Under the pieces are notes generated by a model. It was not told the DNA's origin. It did no database searches and saw only the letters and a program-made list of their open reading frames with translations. Shown piece by piece: positions 12,505 through 21,820 of a DNA stretch of 64,000 nt (position 1 is its first letter; each line of letters starts with the position of its first letter). Origin of the DNA: Primulina eburnea (Eukaryota; Streptophyta; Magnoliopsida; Lamiales; Gesneriaceae); NCBI RefSeq assembly GCF_022965805.1, contig NC_133102.1, positions 8,316,885 through 8,380,884 of the forward strand, read 5' to 3'. A program made the position numbers and the translations under genes.

Positions 12505-14176
12505 CAAGATCCAAAGTCCATGAAACACTTAGAATTGGAATGAAAGGATGAAAATATTTGGAGTAAGTATAAGAATTGGATTGTTAAATTGAAAAGCAAA
12601 CCATAAAAATGAATTTTTTCTCCACTCACGAATTTATGACTTTGTTTCCTATATTCCAGTTTACTTAATATTCCCTGGATCCCATGGCATGTAAATGTGC
12701 AAAGGAAGGTAGACTGAGGAACGAACAATACATAGCTCAAATGCATGGATCCAAATACCATCTCCCAAAAATAATTAACTCCAAAGAGGAGAAGAAAGGG
12801 AGGAAACTACCTCCTGTACTTGTTGTTTAGCTTGTTCGTCAAGCGTTTTCTCCAAACTTTGTTTCGCCCCTTCAAATTTGGCAACTAAATTCTCACGCTC
12901 CTAAATTGCCTCAATTGATTTTGCAGCTGCTCTTTCTGCCAGAATCTGTTGCCTCCTCTTGCTCCTTTCTCCCTTTCTCTTTCTGATGTTGAAGTTGTAT
13001 CTGCTTCAGAATCAGACTCCACGTCGCTTGGTAGAGAAGGAACCTTCACTGTAGGTCCATTTCTCCCATTCATCCTACCCTTTGATGTTTCACCATCATT
13101 TGACAGCAGCTTCAATTTCAATTTCCTTCCACGAGAAACTGGAACCTTGTCAAGATTATTTTTGTCAGTTAAACCAATTGCAGAATTCGTCTTTTGTCCA
13201 TCTACAACAGCATTCAACTCCTCAATTGTCATGGCATTGTTACCATCAGCATCAAGAGTTGAACTAGTATGCTTTCGATCCGATTCACCTCCACATCCAT
13301 TGCTTGGTGATTGATCGTTTAATTTTAGCGGCATCACATCTCTCACATTGTTTGCCCGATCATTACTATCAGCATTTGAAATATTTTCCAAGCAAATATT
13401 CGAATTTCTTGAAGCTGGGACAAAATTCCTCACCTTCTTACCGTCTTTCTTCAAACCCTGAATCCCTAACGCTCCTTTGATATTACGTCTCACGTTAACT
13501 CCCCCAAAACCTTTCCTTTTATCAGGAACACTAAACAATTCCGTCCAATCACTCTCAGTAAGTCCACCACTCGAATTAGTTGTGGAATTCAGATTTGGTG
13601 ATATTCCAGCTTCATGATTTCGGTTAATATCAATTTTACTTCTGCTAATAACATTTAAATCAATTTTAACACTGTTGTTACTTAGGTTAGTGATAGTTTC
13701 TGGAGCTTTCTTCCTCAGCTGATTCTTTAAGAATCGCTTAGTTTCAGGAGTGTTTCCAGGTGAGCCCTCAAGTCCTAATTCATTGTCAGGTCAGTGGATT
13801 CTCACTCTTACCCAGTGATTCTGCTGCTTGCTGATCAATCTGAACCACCCAATCAATTAATCAGACAACGCTTACACTCAAATCCACCATCATTTAATAT
13901 CCAACATATACACTCATGACAAGAATATTGTTACAAACAGAGAGAGACGTGTTTTTCGTCAATTCTAATCTAATTAGGTTTTTCATCAATTGAAATTATA
14001 CGCTTTTAAATTCTAAGGAAAATAATAAGACAAAAATCATCGAACAAGTTTCTAAGCCCATTTAATACAGACAAAAACTTCTTAAATGGAAATCAAAACC
14101 AAATGATAGGGGGATTAATTGCCTGTTAAAGAAGGGATTCAGCTGCTTTGAGCTTGGTAGAAATCCACTGGGCCAT

Positions 14177-14718
14177 TGGTCTCCGTTGGATCAAGGTAGC
14201 TGTTTACATCAGTACTGTCACGCCACCGCGCATTTTAGCGGAAGGCTTAGAAGAAATCTCAGTGTCGGAGGGACGACAAAGAAACGAAGAAGCGCGAATG
14301 CTAAGGCAACAAGTTGGTTGACGGTTCGTTATACGTGTCGGCATCTTATTAGCTGTCATGTAAAATTTGTCACAGACTAGCTATTTTATGGTCTACTATG
14401 AAAAAAAAAAAAATTATATTAACAATATTATTTTTTAGGAGAAGTTGGTTGAAAAATCTTCAATCAAAATATTTTTTTGGGTTCACTCCCTATCCACAAA
14501 ATTGTGGTACTATGTCATACAAAATGTGGTACACTTCATGAGGAAATGTGGTACACTTCATGTGGAAATGTGGTACTAAAAAAGTACCCAGGGACTGAAC
14601 AAAAAAAAAAACGACGACCGGAGATTAAAGAACAATTTCCCGTATTTTTTATGTCAAAAATATTATTTTTTTATTTTAAACATAAACATAATTGATTCAT
14701 ATCACTAATAAATATATA
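14177..14718. other. Region upstream of golgin pseudogene with short direct repeats
   Basis: No gene supported. 14500-14580 contains tandem near-copies of aaatgtggtacacttcatg. The former promoter of the golgin copy would lie near 14180-14380. Confidence 0.4.
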
Positions 14719-14901
14719 GTAAAAATTTGTATGCAAACGGTCTCACGGGTCGTATTTTGTGATACGGATTTGTTATTTGGGTCATCTATGCAAAATTATT
14801 ACTTTTTATACTAAGAGTATTACTTTTTATTGTGAATATCAATAGGATTGACCCGTCTCACATATAAAAATTCGTGAGATTATCTCACAAAAGACCTACT
14901 C
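14719..14901 (+). mobile_element. MITE copy, GTGAGACGGTCTCAC family, 183 bp
   Basis: Begins GTAAAAATTTGTATGCAAAC and carries the family core (ctcacgggtcgtattttgtg, then ttactttttattgtgaatat) and terminal ctcacaaaagacctactc. Flanking 9-mers do not match clearly, so the duplication has decayed. Confidence 0.75.
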
Positions 14902-15167
14902 TAAAGATACACTAGACAATCTTAGAAAAAATCTATTCTAAAAAGAAATACGAACACATATGTATTGAGTGTGTAAATATGCAATTGATAGGTTTACCCA
15001 ATCTATTATCATGTAGAGAGAGTCCTATCAATTCCCAATTTGATTATATAATTCAGTTTTTCAATTTTTTTTAAATAACGCGTTTGATAAAGTAATATTG
15101 AATCAGGTTAGATCGGATATCTTGGTGACTCATGCCCCAAATATCCATGTACAATATTCGTTTTACC

Positions 15168-15704
15168 GGTTTTTATAATTAATTTAAAAATAAAATCAAA
15201 AATAAAAAATAATTCAAAATAAAATAATTTTGCAAAAAGGTAGAACATTATCCGTGATTTGTAAGCACGGATGCTCCACCTATATAAGTATATTATTATT
15301 TATCATAATTTTTAATAATTAATTTAATTCGAATGAAAAATATAAAATATAAATATTTATAATATATGGTAATTATTAAGTACTTTGTATTATTTGGTTG
15401 AGTAATTAAAAAATTATAGATATGAGAGGATTGAAAGAAGAAAATTAAGGAGAATAAAAATAGTAGTCTTTCATCAATACACCAATAAGATGTTTAACTT
15501 TAGCATATAGTATCGATAAAACTTACGTTGAATTATAATATTTTCATTCTATTCTTAAATTTACATTGTTTATTTTCTATTTAAGATATTATTATTAATT
15601 GAATTTCAATCACTACATTAAAATACAATATTAATCACAACATAAAAATAAAATATTAATTTAATATTAATAATAATAACAACAACAACAACAATATAAT
15701 AATA

Positions 15705-15735
<31 letters not shown>

Positions 15736-15930
15736 TACTTATATAGGTGGAGCATCCATGCTTTGTGAGTATCGGATGCTCGTCCACGTGGAGCATTCAT
15801 GTTTACAAAGCACGGATAATGCTCCACCTCACTCTAATCCATACGAAGCACGAAAATAATTTTATAAAATTATTTTATTTTGAATTATTTTTAAAATATT
15901 TTTTTAATTTAAATTAATTATAAAAAAACC
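15168..15930. mobile_element. Foldback-type element with long inverted arms
   Basis: The left arm 15168-15300 (ggtttttataattaattt ... agcacggatgctccacc) is inverted at about 15735-15930 (ggtggagcatccatgc ... ttaattataaaaaaacc). The right arm has an internal duplication of about 40 bp around ggagcat. The centre is AT-rich with AAT/ATA microsatellite at 15660-15735. No coding sequence. Probably a non-autonomous DNA transposon. Confidence 0.6.
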
Positions 15931-16312
15931 CTTGTCTAGCAAGGCCAGTCTCACGTAATTTGCAATTTTTAGATGGTCGAAGTGATTATATTTTTTAAGT
16001 ACAAGGTTAATATTATTATATTAATCATATTTTATCTTTTAAGTAACAATAATAATTATATTTATAGAATGAATTGTATATAATAATAAATTATAATAAA
16101 AGGGAAAGAAATAAATTTGGGTATATGGGTAAAAACGGGAGAGTCTATGCTCCACGGGAGCTTTACTCCCCCTACATCAAATAATTGACATAATTCTCGT
16201 CTTATTATTTTATTTTGTTTGTCTTTTTAATTTTTCTTTTCTTTTCTCTTACCTAATTTATTGCTATTTTCTCTCTCTTCTATCTGAATTTCTCTTTCTT
16301 GGTTACCTTAAC

Positions 16313-16494
16313 GGCAAAAACTTATGTGAGACGGTCTCGCGGGTCGAATTTGTGAGACAGATCTCTGATTTGGGTCTTTCATGAAAAAATATAATTTTTT
16401 ATGCAAAGAGTATTACTTTTTATTGTGAATATGAGTAATGTTGACCCGTCTCACAGATTATTATCTGTGAGACGGTCTCACATGAGACCCACTC
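16313..16494 (+). mobile_element. MITE inserted in the MULE left terminal repeat, TSD TACCTTAAC
   Basis: 182-bp family member starting GGCAAAAACTTATGTGAGAC and ending CATGAGACCCACTC. It is flanked by a perfect 9-bp duplication TACCTTAAC (16304-16312 and 16495-16503). The right MULE terminal repeat has the uninterrupted version of the site (ggttaccttaacttatc, inverted), which proves the insertion. Confidence 0.92.
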
Positions 16495-17811
16495 TACCTT
16501 AACTTATCATTACATTTATATATTTAACCATGATTGAACAATAAGAGAAGAAAAGGTTGAACGATAAAAAAAAAAATCTATTTCTTCACCACCGTCAATT
16601 AAGTGATGCGAGTGTCTTCTTCCCGCCATTCAACAACCCAAAGTTCTCCCATTTAGCAGCATTAATTTTTAATGGAAGGTATGTATTTTATAGTAGTTTT
16701 TTAGTCCATTTAAAGTCCTCTTTTTCAGAATCGCCATTTAATGTTTCATTTATAACATTTCTTGAATAGCCAAGTTTTATTTTTTGATTTAATATTATTT
16801 GTCACCATTCATTTATATGAACAATACATTAATATAAAGAATTTTTTTAAAAGAAACACAGATATGCCCATAAATACAACATTGATAGAATGTATCATAT
16901 TTTTTAAAATATCTTACTTGATCGTTTATATATCAAATAATATTGTTAATTGATGATTTTTAATATCTATAATGTTTATCTCTATCTCTTTTAGATTTGA
17001 TATTAAATGATGGAGAAGGTGTTATTGGTAATACCATTTGCATCAATGAAGACAGCAAGGCCGAAAATGAGGAGACGTCAGATGTTGAGAAAAAACATGT
17101 ATCTACTGTTGAGGAATTTGAGAAAAGGTTAGCTATTGGTCAAAAACCATAAAAAGTATTGATGATGCTTATTTATTATATTATGAGTATGCACACACTA
17201 GAGGTTTTAGTGCTCGAAGGGGGAAAGAAGTTCATTTTAGTGGTTCTAAAGATCTTTATATGAAAGAATTTGAATGTTCATCTCAAGGAATAAAGGATGG
17301 AAAGCGGAGTGCAAACAACAATAGACCTTTGTATCAAATTCTAGAAACAAGAACCAAATGTAAAGCAAGACTTAGGATTCGAAGGAAAAAAAATGAAGAC
17401 CGGAGAGTGACAATTTTTGAAATTAACCATAATCAAGAAATGGTTGATGAGAGTCAAAGATATTTGTTGAGATCGGCTCGTAAAGTTTCATATGCTCAAG
17501 GTGAAACTTTAAGAGTAATGTCAGAGGCTGGGATAAAACCTTCTAGTGTGTTGTCATATATGGAGAAAGAACCACATGGAGTGGAGAATTTAGGTTTTAT
17601 TCGAAAAGATGCTTATAATTATCTGAATTATGTCAGAAAGGGACACTCGAGGGTTGAAAATGGAGATGCTTTTGAGTTGATACGATATTTTAAAACCAAA
17701 TCAAACGAGGAAGACTTGTTTTATTGGGATATTCAGATGGATGAAAATGGTCGTTTGTCAAATTTTTTTTACAGAGATAGTCGAGCTAGGATTGATTTTG
17801 AGTATTTCGGT

Positions 17812-18000
17812 TGTTAGGACCAATGGAATCCGGATATATCCACACTGGTATGATATTGTCCACTTTGGGTTTTAACCCTCATGGTTTTGCTTTTGGAACC
17901 ACTCAAAAGGCCTCATACCAATGGAGATATCATTCCATTTTTATTAACCCATGATCTTTCTCTAGATCTTCCAATGTGGGACTTTGGTTGCATCCCAACA
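17812..18000 (-). repeat. TRIM 3' LTR (minus orientation)
   Basis: 189-bp terminal direct repeat, TG...CA, nearly identical to 18248-18432 with small indels. Confidence 0.88.
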
Positions 18001-18233
18001 ATCCTCTTCTCAAACGAAGTTCTACTATTATTCTCACAGTCCGAGCCTCCCCTCAAGCCTTATTCGTCCTCCAATCGAGGTTACTCCACTTCACTGCATT
18101 GAAGCGCACGTCTTACATGAATACTGGGAGCATTAACCACCCTGAGAGTTTAATCAAGGATTTTTACCGGGAGCTCTCACCTCCTTCGTTTAGGTATCGA
18201 GGATTCCACCCACATGGCTCGATCTAGACCATG

Positions 18234-18245
18234 GCTCTGATACCA
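18234..18245 (-). promoter_or_regulatory. TRIM primer-binding site, initiator tRNA-Met type
   Basis: Minus strand TGGTATCAGAGC, the exact 12 bases complementary to the 3' end of plant initiator tRNA-Met, 2 bases inside the 5' LTR. Confidence 0.88.
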
Positions 18246-18247
18246 CT

Positions 18248-18432
18248 TGTTAGGACCAATAGAATCCGGATATCTCCACACTGGTATGATATTGTCCACT
18301 TTGGGTTTTAACCCTCATGGTTTTGCTTTTGGAACCAAAAGGCCTCATACCAATGGATATATCATTTCATCTTTATTAACCCATGATCTTTCTCTAGATC
18401 TTCCAATGAGGGACTTTTGTTACATCCCAACA
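18248..18432 (-). repeat. TRIM 5' LTR (minus orientation)
   Basis: 185-bp terminal direct repeat adjacent to the tRNA-Met primer site. Confidence 0.88.
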
Positions 18433-19775
18433 TTAGTGATGTGCTTTCTTTTGATACAACTTATCGGACTAATAGATATAATTTAATATGTGCTCCATTT
18501 GTTGGCATAAATCATCATATGGACAATGTGATGTTTGGGTTAGCTTTCATGTCTGATGAAACAAAGACTTCATTTCAGTGGTTGTTTAAGACATTTCTTG
18601 AATCTATGGGGGGAAACAACCAGAAACAATTTTCACAGATCAATGTCATGCAATGATGAATGCTATTGAATCGGTGTTTCCATGTTCACAACATCGTCTT
18701 TGCCAATGGCACATTTCAAAAAATGCCCCTTCACATTTGGGTAACTTGAATGTCAATCTTGAATTTAAAGGCATGCTTATGAAGTGTATGCAATTTTGTG
18801 ATTCTGAGGAAAAATTTGATGTGGTGTGGAAAAAAATGATTGGTGAGTTTGGTCTTGAAAACCATTCGTGGTTGAGGGGAATGTACAAGTTGCGACATAA
18901 ATAGTCAACAGCATTTAGCAATCAAAAATTTTGTGATGGGCTTAAGGCTACCTCTAGAAGTGAATGCACAAACTTTATTTTGAAAGATGGTGGAAAGAGA
19001 ACTTTTACTCTATTTGAATTTGTGAATAGATTTGAAGAAATTCAGAAACGGTGGCGTATAAAAGAAAATGAAAAAGGCTATAAGTGCCGACATAAGACGC
19101 CTACACTCGTAGTGAAAAATCAACCGTTGCTACAACATGCCGCATCTGTTTATACAATTGACATCTACAAAATCTTTGAAAAGGAGTTAGTGAATTCTTA
19201 AAACATTGAGTTTGATCATCCCCCTACATTCACGGGCAATCCAATGAAGTTTGACATAAGATCGGTTGGACAATCAAATAGGATCCAAAATGTCACATTT
19301 GATGTGGAAACTAATGAAATCAAATGCACTTGTCATTATTTTGAAACAGTTGGAGTGTTGTGTAAGCACATTTTGATTGTTTTAAAATTCATGAATATCC
19401 ATTCGATACCAACAAGATACATAAAATCCGTTGGACGAAGAAAATTAAAAATAAGATACAATGTTGTGAAAATTTCAGCATGGAGTGTGGGAAAGATTCA
19501 GATGTTGTGTATAGAAATCAAATGATGAGACTTTGTTATGATCTCATTACAAAAAGTACGGTTCATGTTGATTCGAAAAATTTGATCAAAAGAAGACTTC
19601 AAAGTCTTTCATTGGAGATAAATGAGATGTTTTAGAACATGAAATTAGATGTTGAAATTGCTGGTGAAATTGTTGGTGAAGATGATCATGACATGAAAAT
19701 GTAATGTGAAGAAAAAAAAAGTAATACTTATATCTAAATTTACATTGTAATTATAGCACAGTTCACTTTATCATG

Positions 19776-20485
19776 TGATACCCCTATAAGGGCTCGGGTC
19801 CTGGAGGACCCGGGAAATGTCATTGAGTAGCCCCTATAGAAGCCGGGAGGGCGATTGTTACCCACGCGACTGGGCGCTTCATGCATGACCGGGTATTTAC
19901 TTACCTCCCGAGCAACTAGGGACCGGGCTTTCACGCTAAAGCCGAGGGCTCAATACTCGAGTAACTTACTTAGAGGATCTTACAGATTGTAGGGTAGAAA
20001 GCGACTGGGCGGGAAGTCAACGTCTTCCGCCTGAACGTATCCCCGAAAATATGGAGAAGAAAGGGACTGGACATGCATTCAACGTCCCTTATTCTTGGAG
20101 TACCCACGAAGCTATCGGGTAGAAAGGGACCCGACAGGCCGTCAACGTCCGAGGGTACAAGTAGTAGGTGAGCACGCGCATCAAGGTAACCCTAGCTTCT
20201 CTTCAAATAGCAGGTATCGTTGACATTCTACAGGTCTGAAATTTCTTCACTCTCAAGCATCCATACATATTGCTTTAAGTTCCTCTCTCGACAAACCTGC
20301 TGACTTAAGCATCGGAGTGGTCACGCCGGACACCCTTCCGGCGCCCATTCACGAGTTCCTTTCATTGTTTGCAGGTCACGATCGAAGCCATCTACCTTGT
20401 TCATTTTCCTAACAACACTATAAATTCTTGATTTGACCCGGCGGAGCACCCGACCCTGCTCATCCATTTTACCCGGATCACATCA
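19776..20485 (+). repeat. 5' LTR
   Basis: 710 bp, TGATACCCCT ... GGATCACATCA. About six differences from 32748-33457. It opens with an inverted motif (CGGGTCCTGGAGGACCCGGG) and should hold promoter and polyadenylation signals. Confidence 0.96.
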
Positions 20486-20486
20486 T

Positions 20487-20504
20487 TGGCGCCGTCTGTG
20501 GGAA
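20487..20504 (+). promoter_or_regulatory. Primer-binding site
   Basis: TGGCGCCGTCTGTGGGAA, one base after the LTR. The first nine bases equal the complement of the plant tRNA-Asp 3' end (TGGCGCCGT); the rest departs from the tRNA-Asp sequence I know, so the primer is uncertain. Confidence 0.8.
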
Positions 20505-20524
20505 ATTGAGACTAAGGCGTTGAT

Positions 20525-21790
20525 ATGGCTCACACGAGTAAAACTAACCAGAACACTTCCCGGATCCAGGGAGTTGACGAGAATCATTCAAGACAAGAGG
20601 ACGCTCCTCCCGATCTTATCACTATGACTCCAGCGGAGTTTGATAGACGCATTAACGAAGCCATAGAGAGAGCTATGGCTAGGCGGGAAGCTTCCCACCA
20701 TGATATACCACTCGAGAAGGAACCAGAAAAAGAGCAGGAGCAGCAGCAAGAATTGAGGGAGGAGGAGAAGAGGGGAGAAGTGGAGGAATCTTCTGCTGGT
20801 TCTAAGTCACCAACGATGGTCGAGGAAATGCTGGAGTTAAAACAGAAAATGAAAGTCCTGGAAGGACAGTTGGAAAATCGTGGTTCTTCTCGGACGTTTG
20901 TCAAAGGACGCCCGTTTGCTGAGGCTATCATCCGGGAACCTCTTCCTGGAAACTTTAAATCTGCTAAAGTAAGGGCATATGATGGAAATGAGGACCCGGA
21001 GGAACACTTGGCCAGGTTCGAGAATATGGCTATGCTGCACTGTTACACCGATAGGATCAAGTGTAAAGTGTTCTTGACCACGCTGGTGGACTCAGCTCAA
21101 AGATGGTTTGATGGGTTGGCTCCATTGAGTATTAAATCATTTGAGGATTTTCAGAAAGCCTTCTTACACCATTTCAGCAGCAGTAAGAAGTATAAGAAAA
21201 CTGCTTTCAGTTTGTTCGAGGTGAGACAGGGGCCGGAGGAAAGTTTAAGGATGTATATCAAAAGGTTTAACAAAGTGGCCTTGGATGTGCCAACTTGTGC
21301 TGCAGAGACAAAAACTACTGCCTTCACTCAAGGCTTAAAAGAGAGTGAGTTCTTCAAGTCATTAACGAAAAAAGTGCCTGAAGATTTTGAGGATTTGCTG
21401 TCTCGGGCAGAGAAGTATATCAATATGGAAGAAGCCCAGAAACAAAAGAGGGAAGCCATCAGGAAGGAAAGAGGGGACCGGGCACCTAAGCCTGAGGAGA
21501 GGGGACCGCGGCGGGGTAATCCAGGACACTTTTCCCCGCATGTGCCTTTGAAAATTATCCGTGAAAGAGAAGTGCAGGAATGCAGTGGGGATCCGGTTCC
21601 TAGTCATCAGCTGTCCCAACCCGGGAAAAGTGGATTTTGCACCAGGCATGGTGTATGTCAGCATAACACCGAGAATTGTAAAGCTTTGAAAAGAAGTTAT
21701 GTCTCACCCACCAATCAGGGGCACGACCAGTACACCAAAAGGTCGAGAGGTCCACCTTGGACCCCCCGGCCACCAGTATCCCATGCTTGA
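20525..21790 (+). CDS. Gypsy gag polyprotein (421 aa)
   Basis: Capsid and nucleocapsid precursor of the retrotransposon. The N-terminal ~110 residues are acidic and rich in E and Q (KEPEKEQEQQQELREEEK), likely coiled coil. The central retrotransposon gag domain runs about residues 150-300, with DSAQRWFDGLAPLSIKSFED followed by FQKAFLHHFSS. A basic, proline-rich tail follows, with a Cys/His cluster (FCTRHGVCQHNTENC) in the position of the zinc knuckle. The ORF ends at TGA (21788-21790), and the same frame continues open into pol, so gag and pol are separated by one stop codon only. The start is the first ATG after the primer site. Confidence 0.9.
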   Translation: MAHTSKTNQNTSRIQGVDENHSRQEDAPPDLITMTPAEFDRRINEAIERAMARREASHHDIPLEKEPEKEQEQQQELREEEKRGEVEESSAGSKSPTMVEEMLELKQKMKVLEGQLENRGSSRTFVKGRPFAEAIIREPLPGNFKSAKVRAYDGNEDPEEHLARFENMAMLHCYTDRIKCKVFLTTLVDSAQRWFDGLAPLSIKSFEDFQKAFLHHFSSSKKYKKTAFSLFEVRQGPEESLRMYIKRFNKVALDVPTCAAETKTTAFTQGLKESEFFKSLTKKVPEDFEDLLSRAEKYINMEEAQKQKREAIRKERGDRAPKPEERGPRRGNPGHFSPHVPLKIIREREVQECSGDPVPSHQLSQPGKSGFCTRHGVCQHNTENCKALKRSYVSPTNQGHDQYTKRSRGPPWTPRPPVSHA

Positions 21791-21820
21791 GTAGACTCAA
21801 GAAACAACCCGGGAAACCAT

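Larger units (their letters stand above)
5997..14176 (-). pseudogene. GOLGIN CANDIDATE 2-like gene, disabled but with introns retained
   Basis: Golgin candidate 2 is a coiled-coil Golgi tether anchored by a C-terminal membrane segment. Exons I can place, in transcript order, are 14176-14123 (MAQWISTKLKAAESLL), 13839-12811 (IDQQAAESLGKSE, later TESDWTELFSVPDKRKGFGG), 8823-8713 (ASELQTSMMEIMESVEVEKQ), 8274-8215 (SANADLSKSLANVQKSLEAE), 7933-7868, 7407-7372, 7276-7191 (VLEMLEAEYSFMTDKLGRMQ), 6579-6451 (ELKRKLGLLTDHLIQKQAQ) and 6216-5997 (GHRHFGSMVLQLDSLF, then a membrane helix). Splice borders are mostly intact. Disablements are a TAA at codon 17, a GC donor after exon 1, frameshifts near 13790, 12960, 7885 and 6100, a TAG near 12900 and a TGA in the 6579-6451 exon. 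The exon expected between 6450 and 6217 is not recognisable. This is a duplicated, not retroposed, pseudogene. Confidence 0.85.
17812..18432 (-). mobile_element. TRIM (miniature LTR retrotransposon), 621 bp
   Basis: Two direct repeats, 17812-18000 (189 bp) and 18248-18432 (185 bp), start TGTTAGGACCAAT and end CATCCCAACA. They flank 247 bp without coding capacity. Read on the minus strand, the right repeat is followed after 2 bases by TGGTATCAGAGC, a primer-binding site complementary to initiator tRNA-Met (plus-strand 18234-18245). A purine tract (GAGAAGAGGAT) precedes the left repeat. Flanks are TCGGT (17807-17811) and TTAGT (18433-18437); the two differences are C-to-T and G-to-A at one CpG. 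Removing it rejoins EYFG to DVLSFDTTYRTN in the transposase. Confidence 0.88.
16997..19700 (+). pseudogene. FAR1/FHY3-like MULE transposase, broken
   Basis: Order of domains on the plus strand: a FAR1 DNA-binding domain (YYEYAHTRGFSARRGKEVHF, with C and H ligands around 17270-17370, LRIRRKK), then the MULE transposase core split by the TRIM (RIDFEYFG up to 17811, DVLSFDTTYRTNRYN from 18438, then CSQHRLCQWHISKNAPSHLG). The C-terminal SWIM zinc finger CTCHYFETVGVLCKHIL is near 19330-19380. Disablements include a frameshift near 17150, the TRIM insertion, a frameshift near 18640, a stop at 18901-18903 and one at 19199-19201. It would have catalysed movement of the MULE. It is not a host FAR1 gene, because it lies between the MULE terminal repeats. 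Confidence 0.9.

Noticed and set aside
12885..13538. A 217-aa protein starting at 13538 as a stand-alone gene
   Set aside because: The supposed start is TTG; the frame continues upstream to TESDWTEL and is one exon of the golgin candidate 2 pseudogene.
15660..15735. CRISPR-like or satellite array
   Set aside because: It is a simple AAT/ATA microsatellite inside a foldback element; CRISPR arrays are not expected in a plant nuclear genome.
16997..19700. Host FAR1/FHY3 light-signalling gene
   Set aside because: The domains match, but the sequence lies between MULE terminal repeats with a 9-bp duplication and contains frameshifts and stops.
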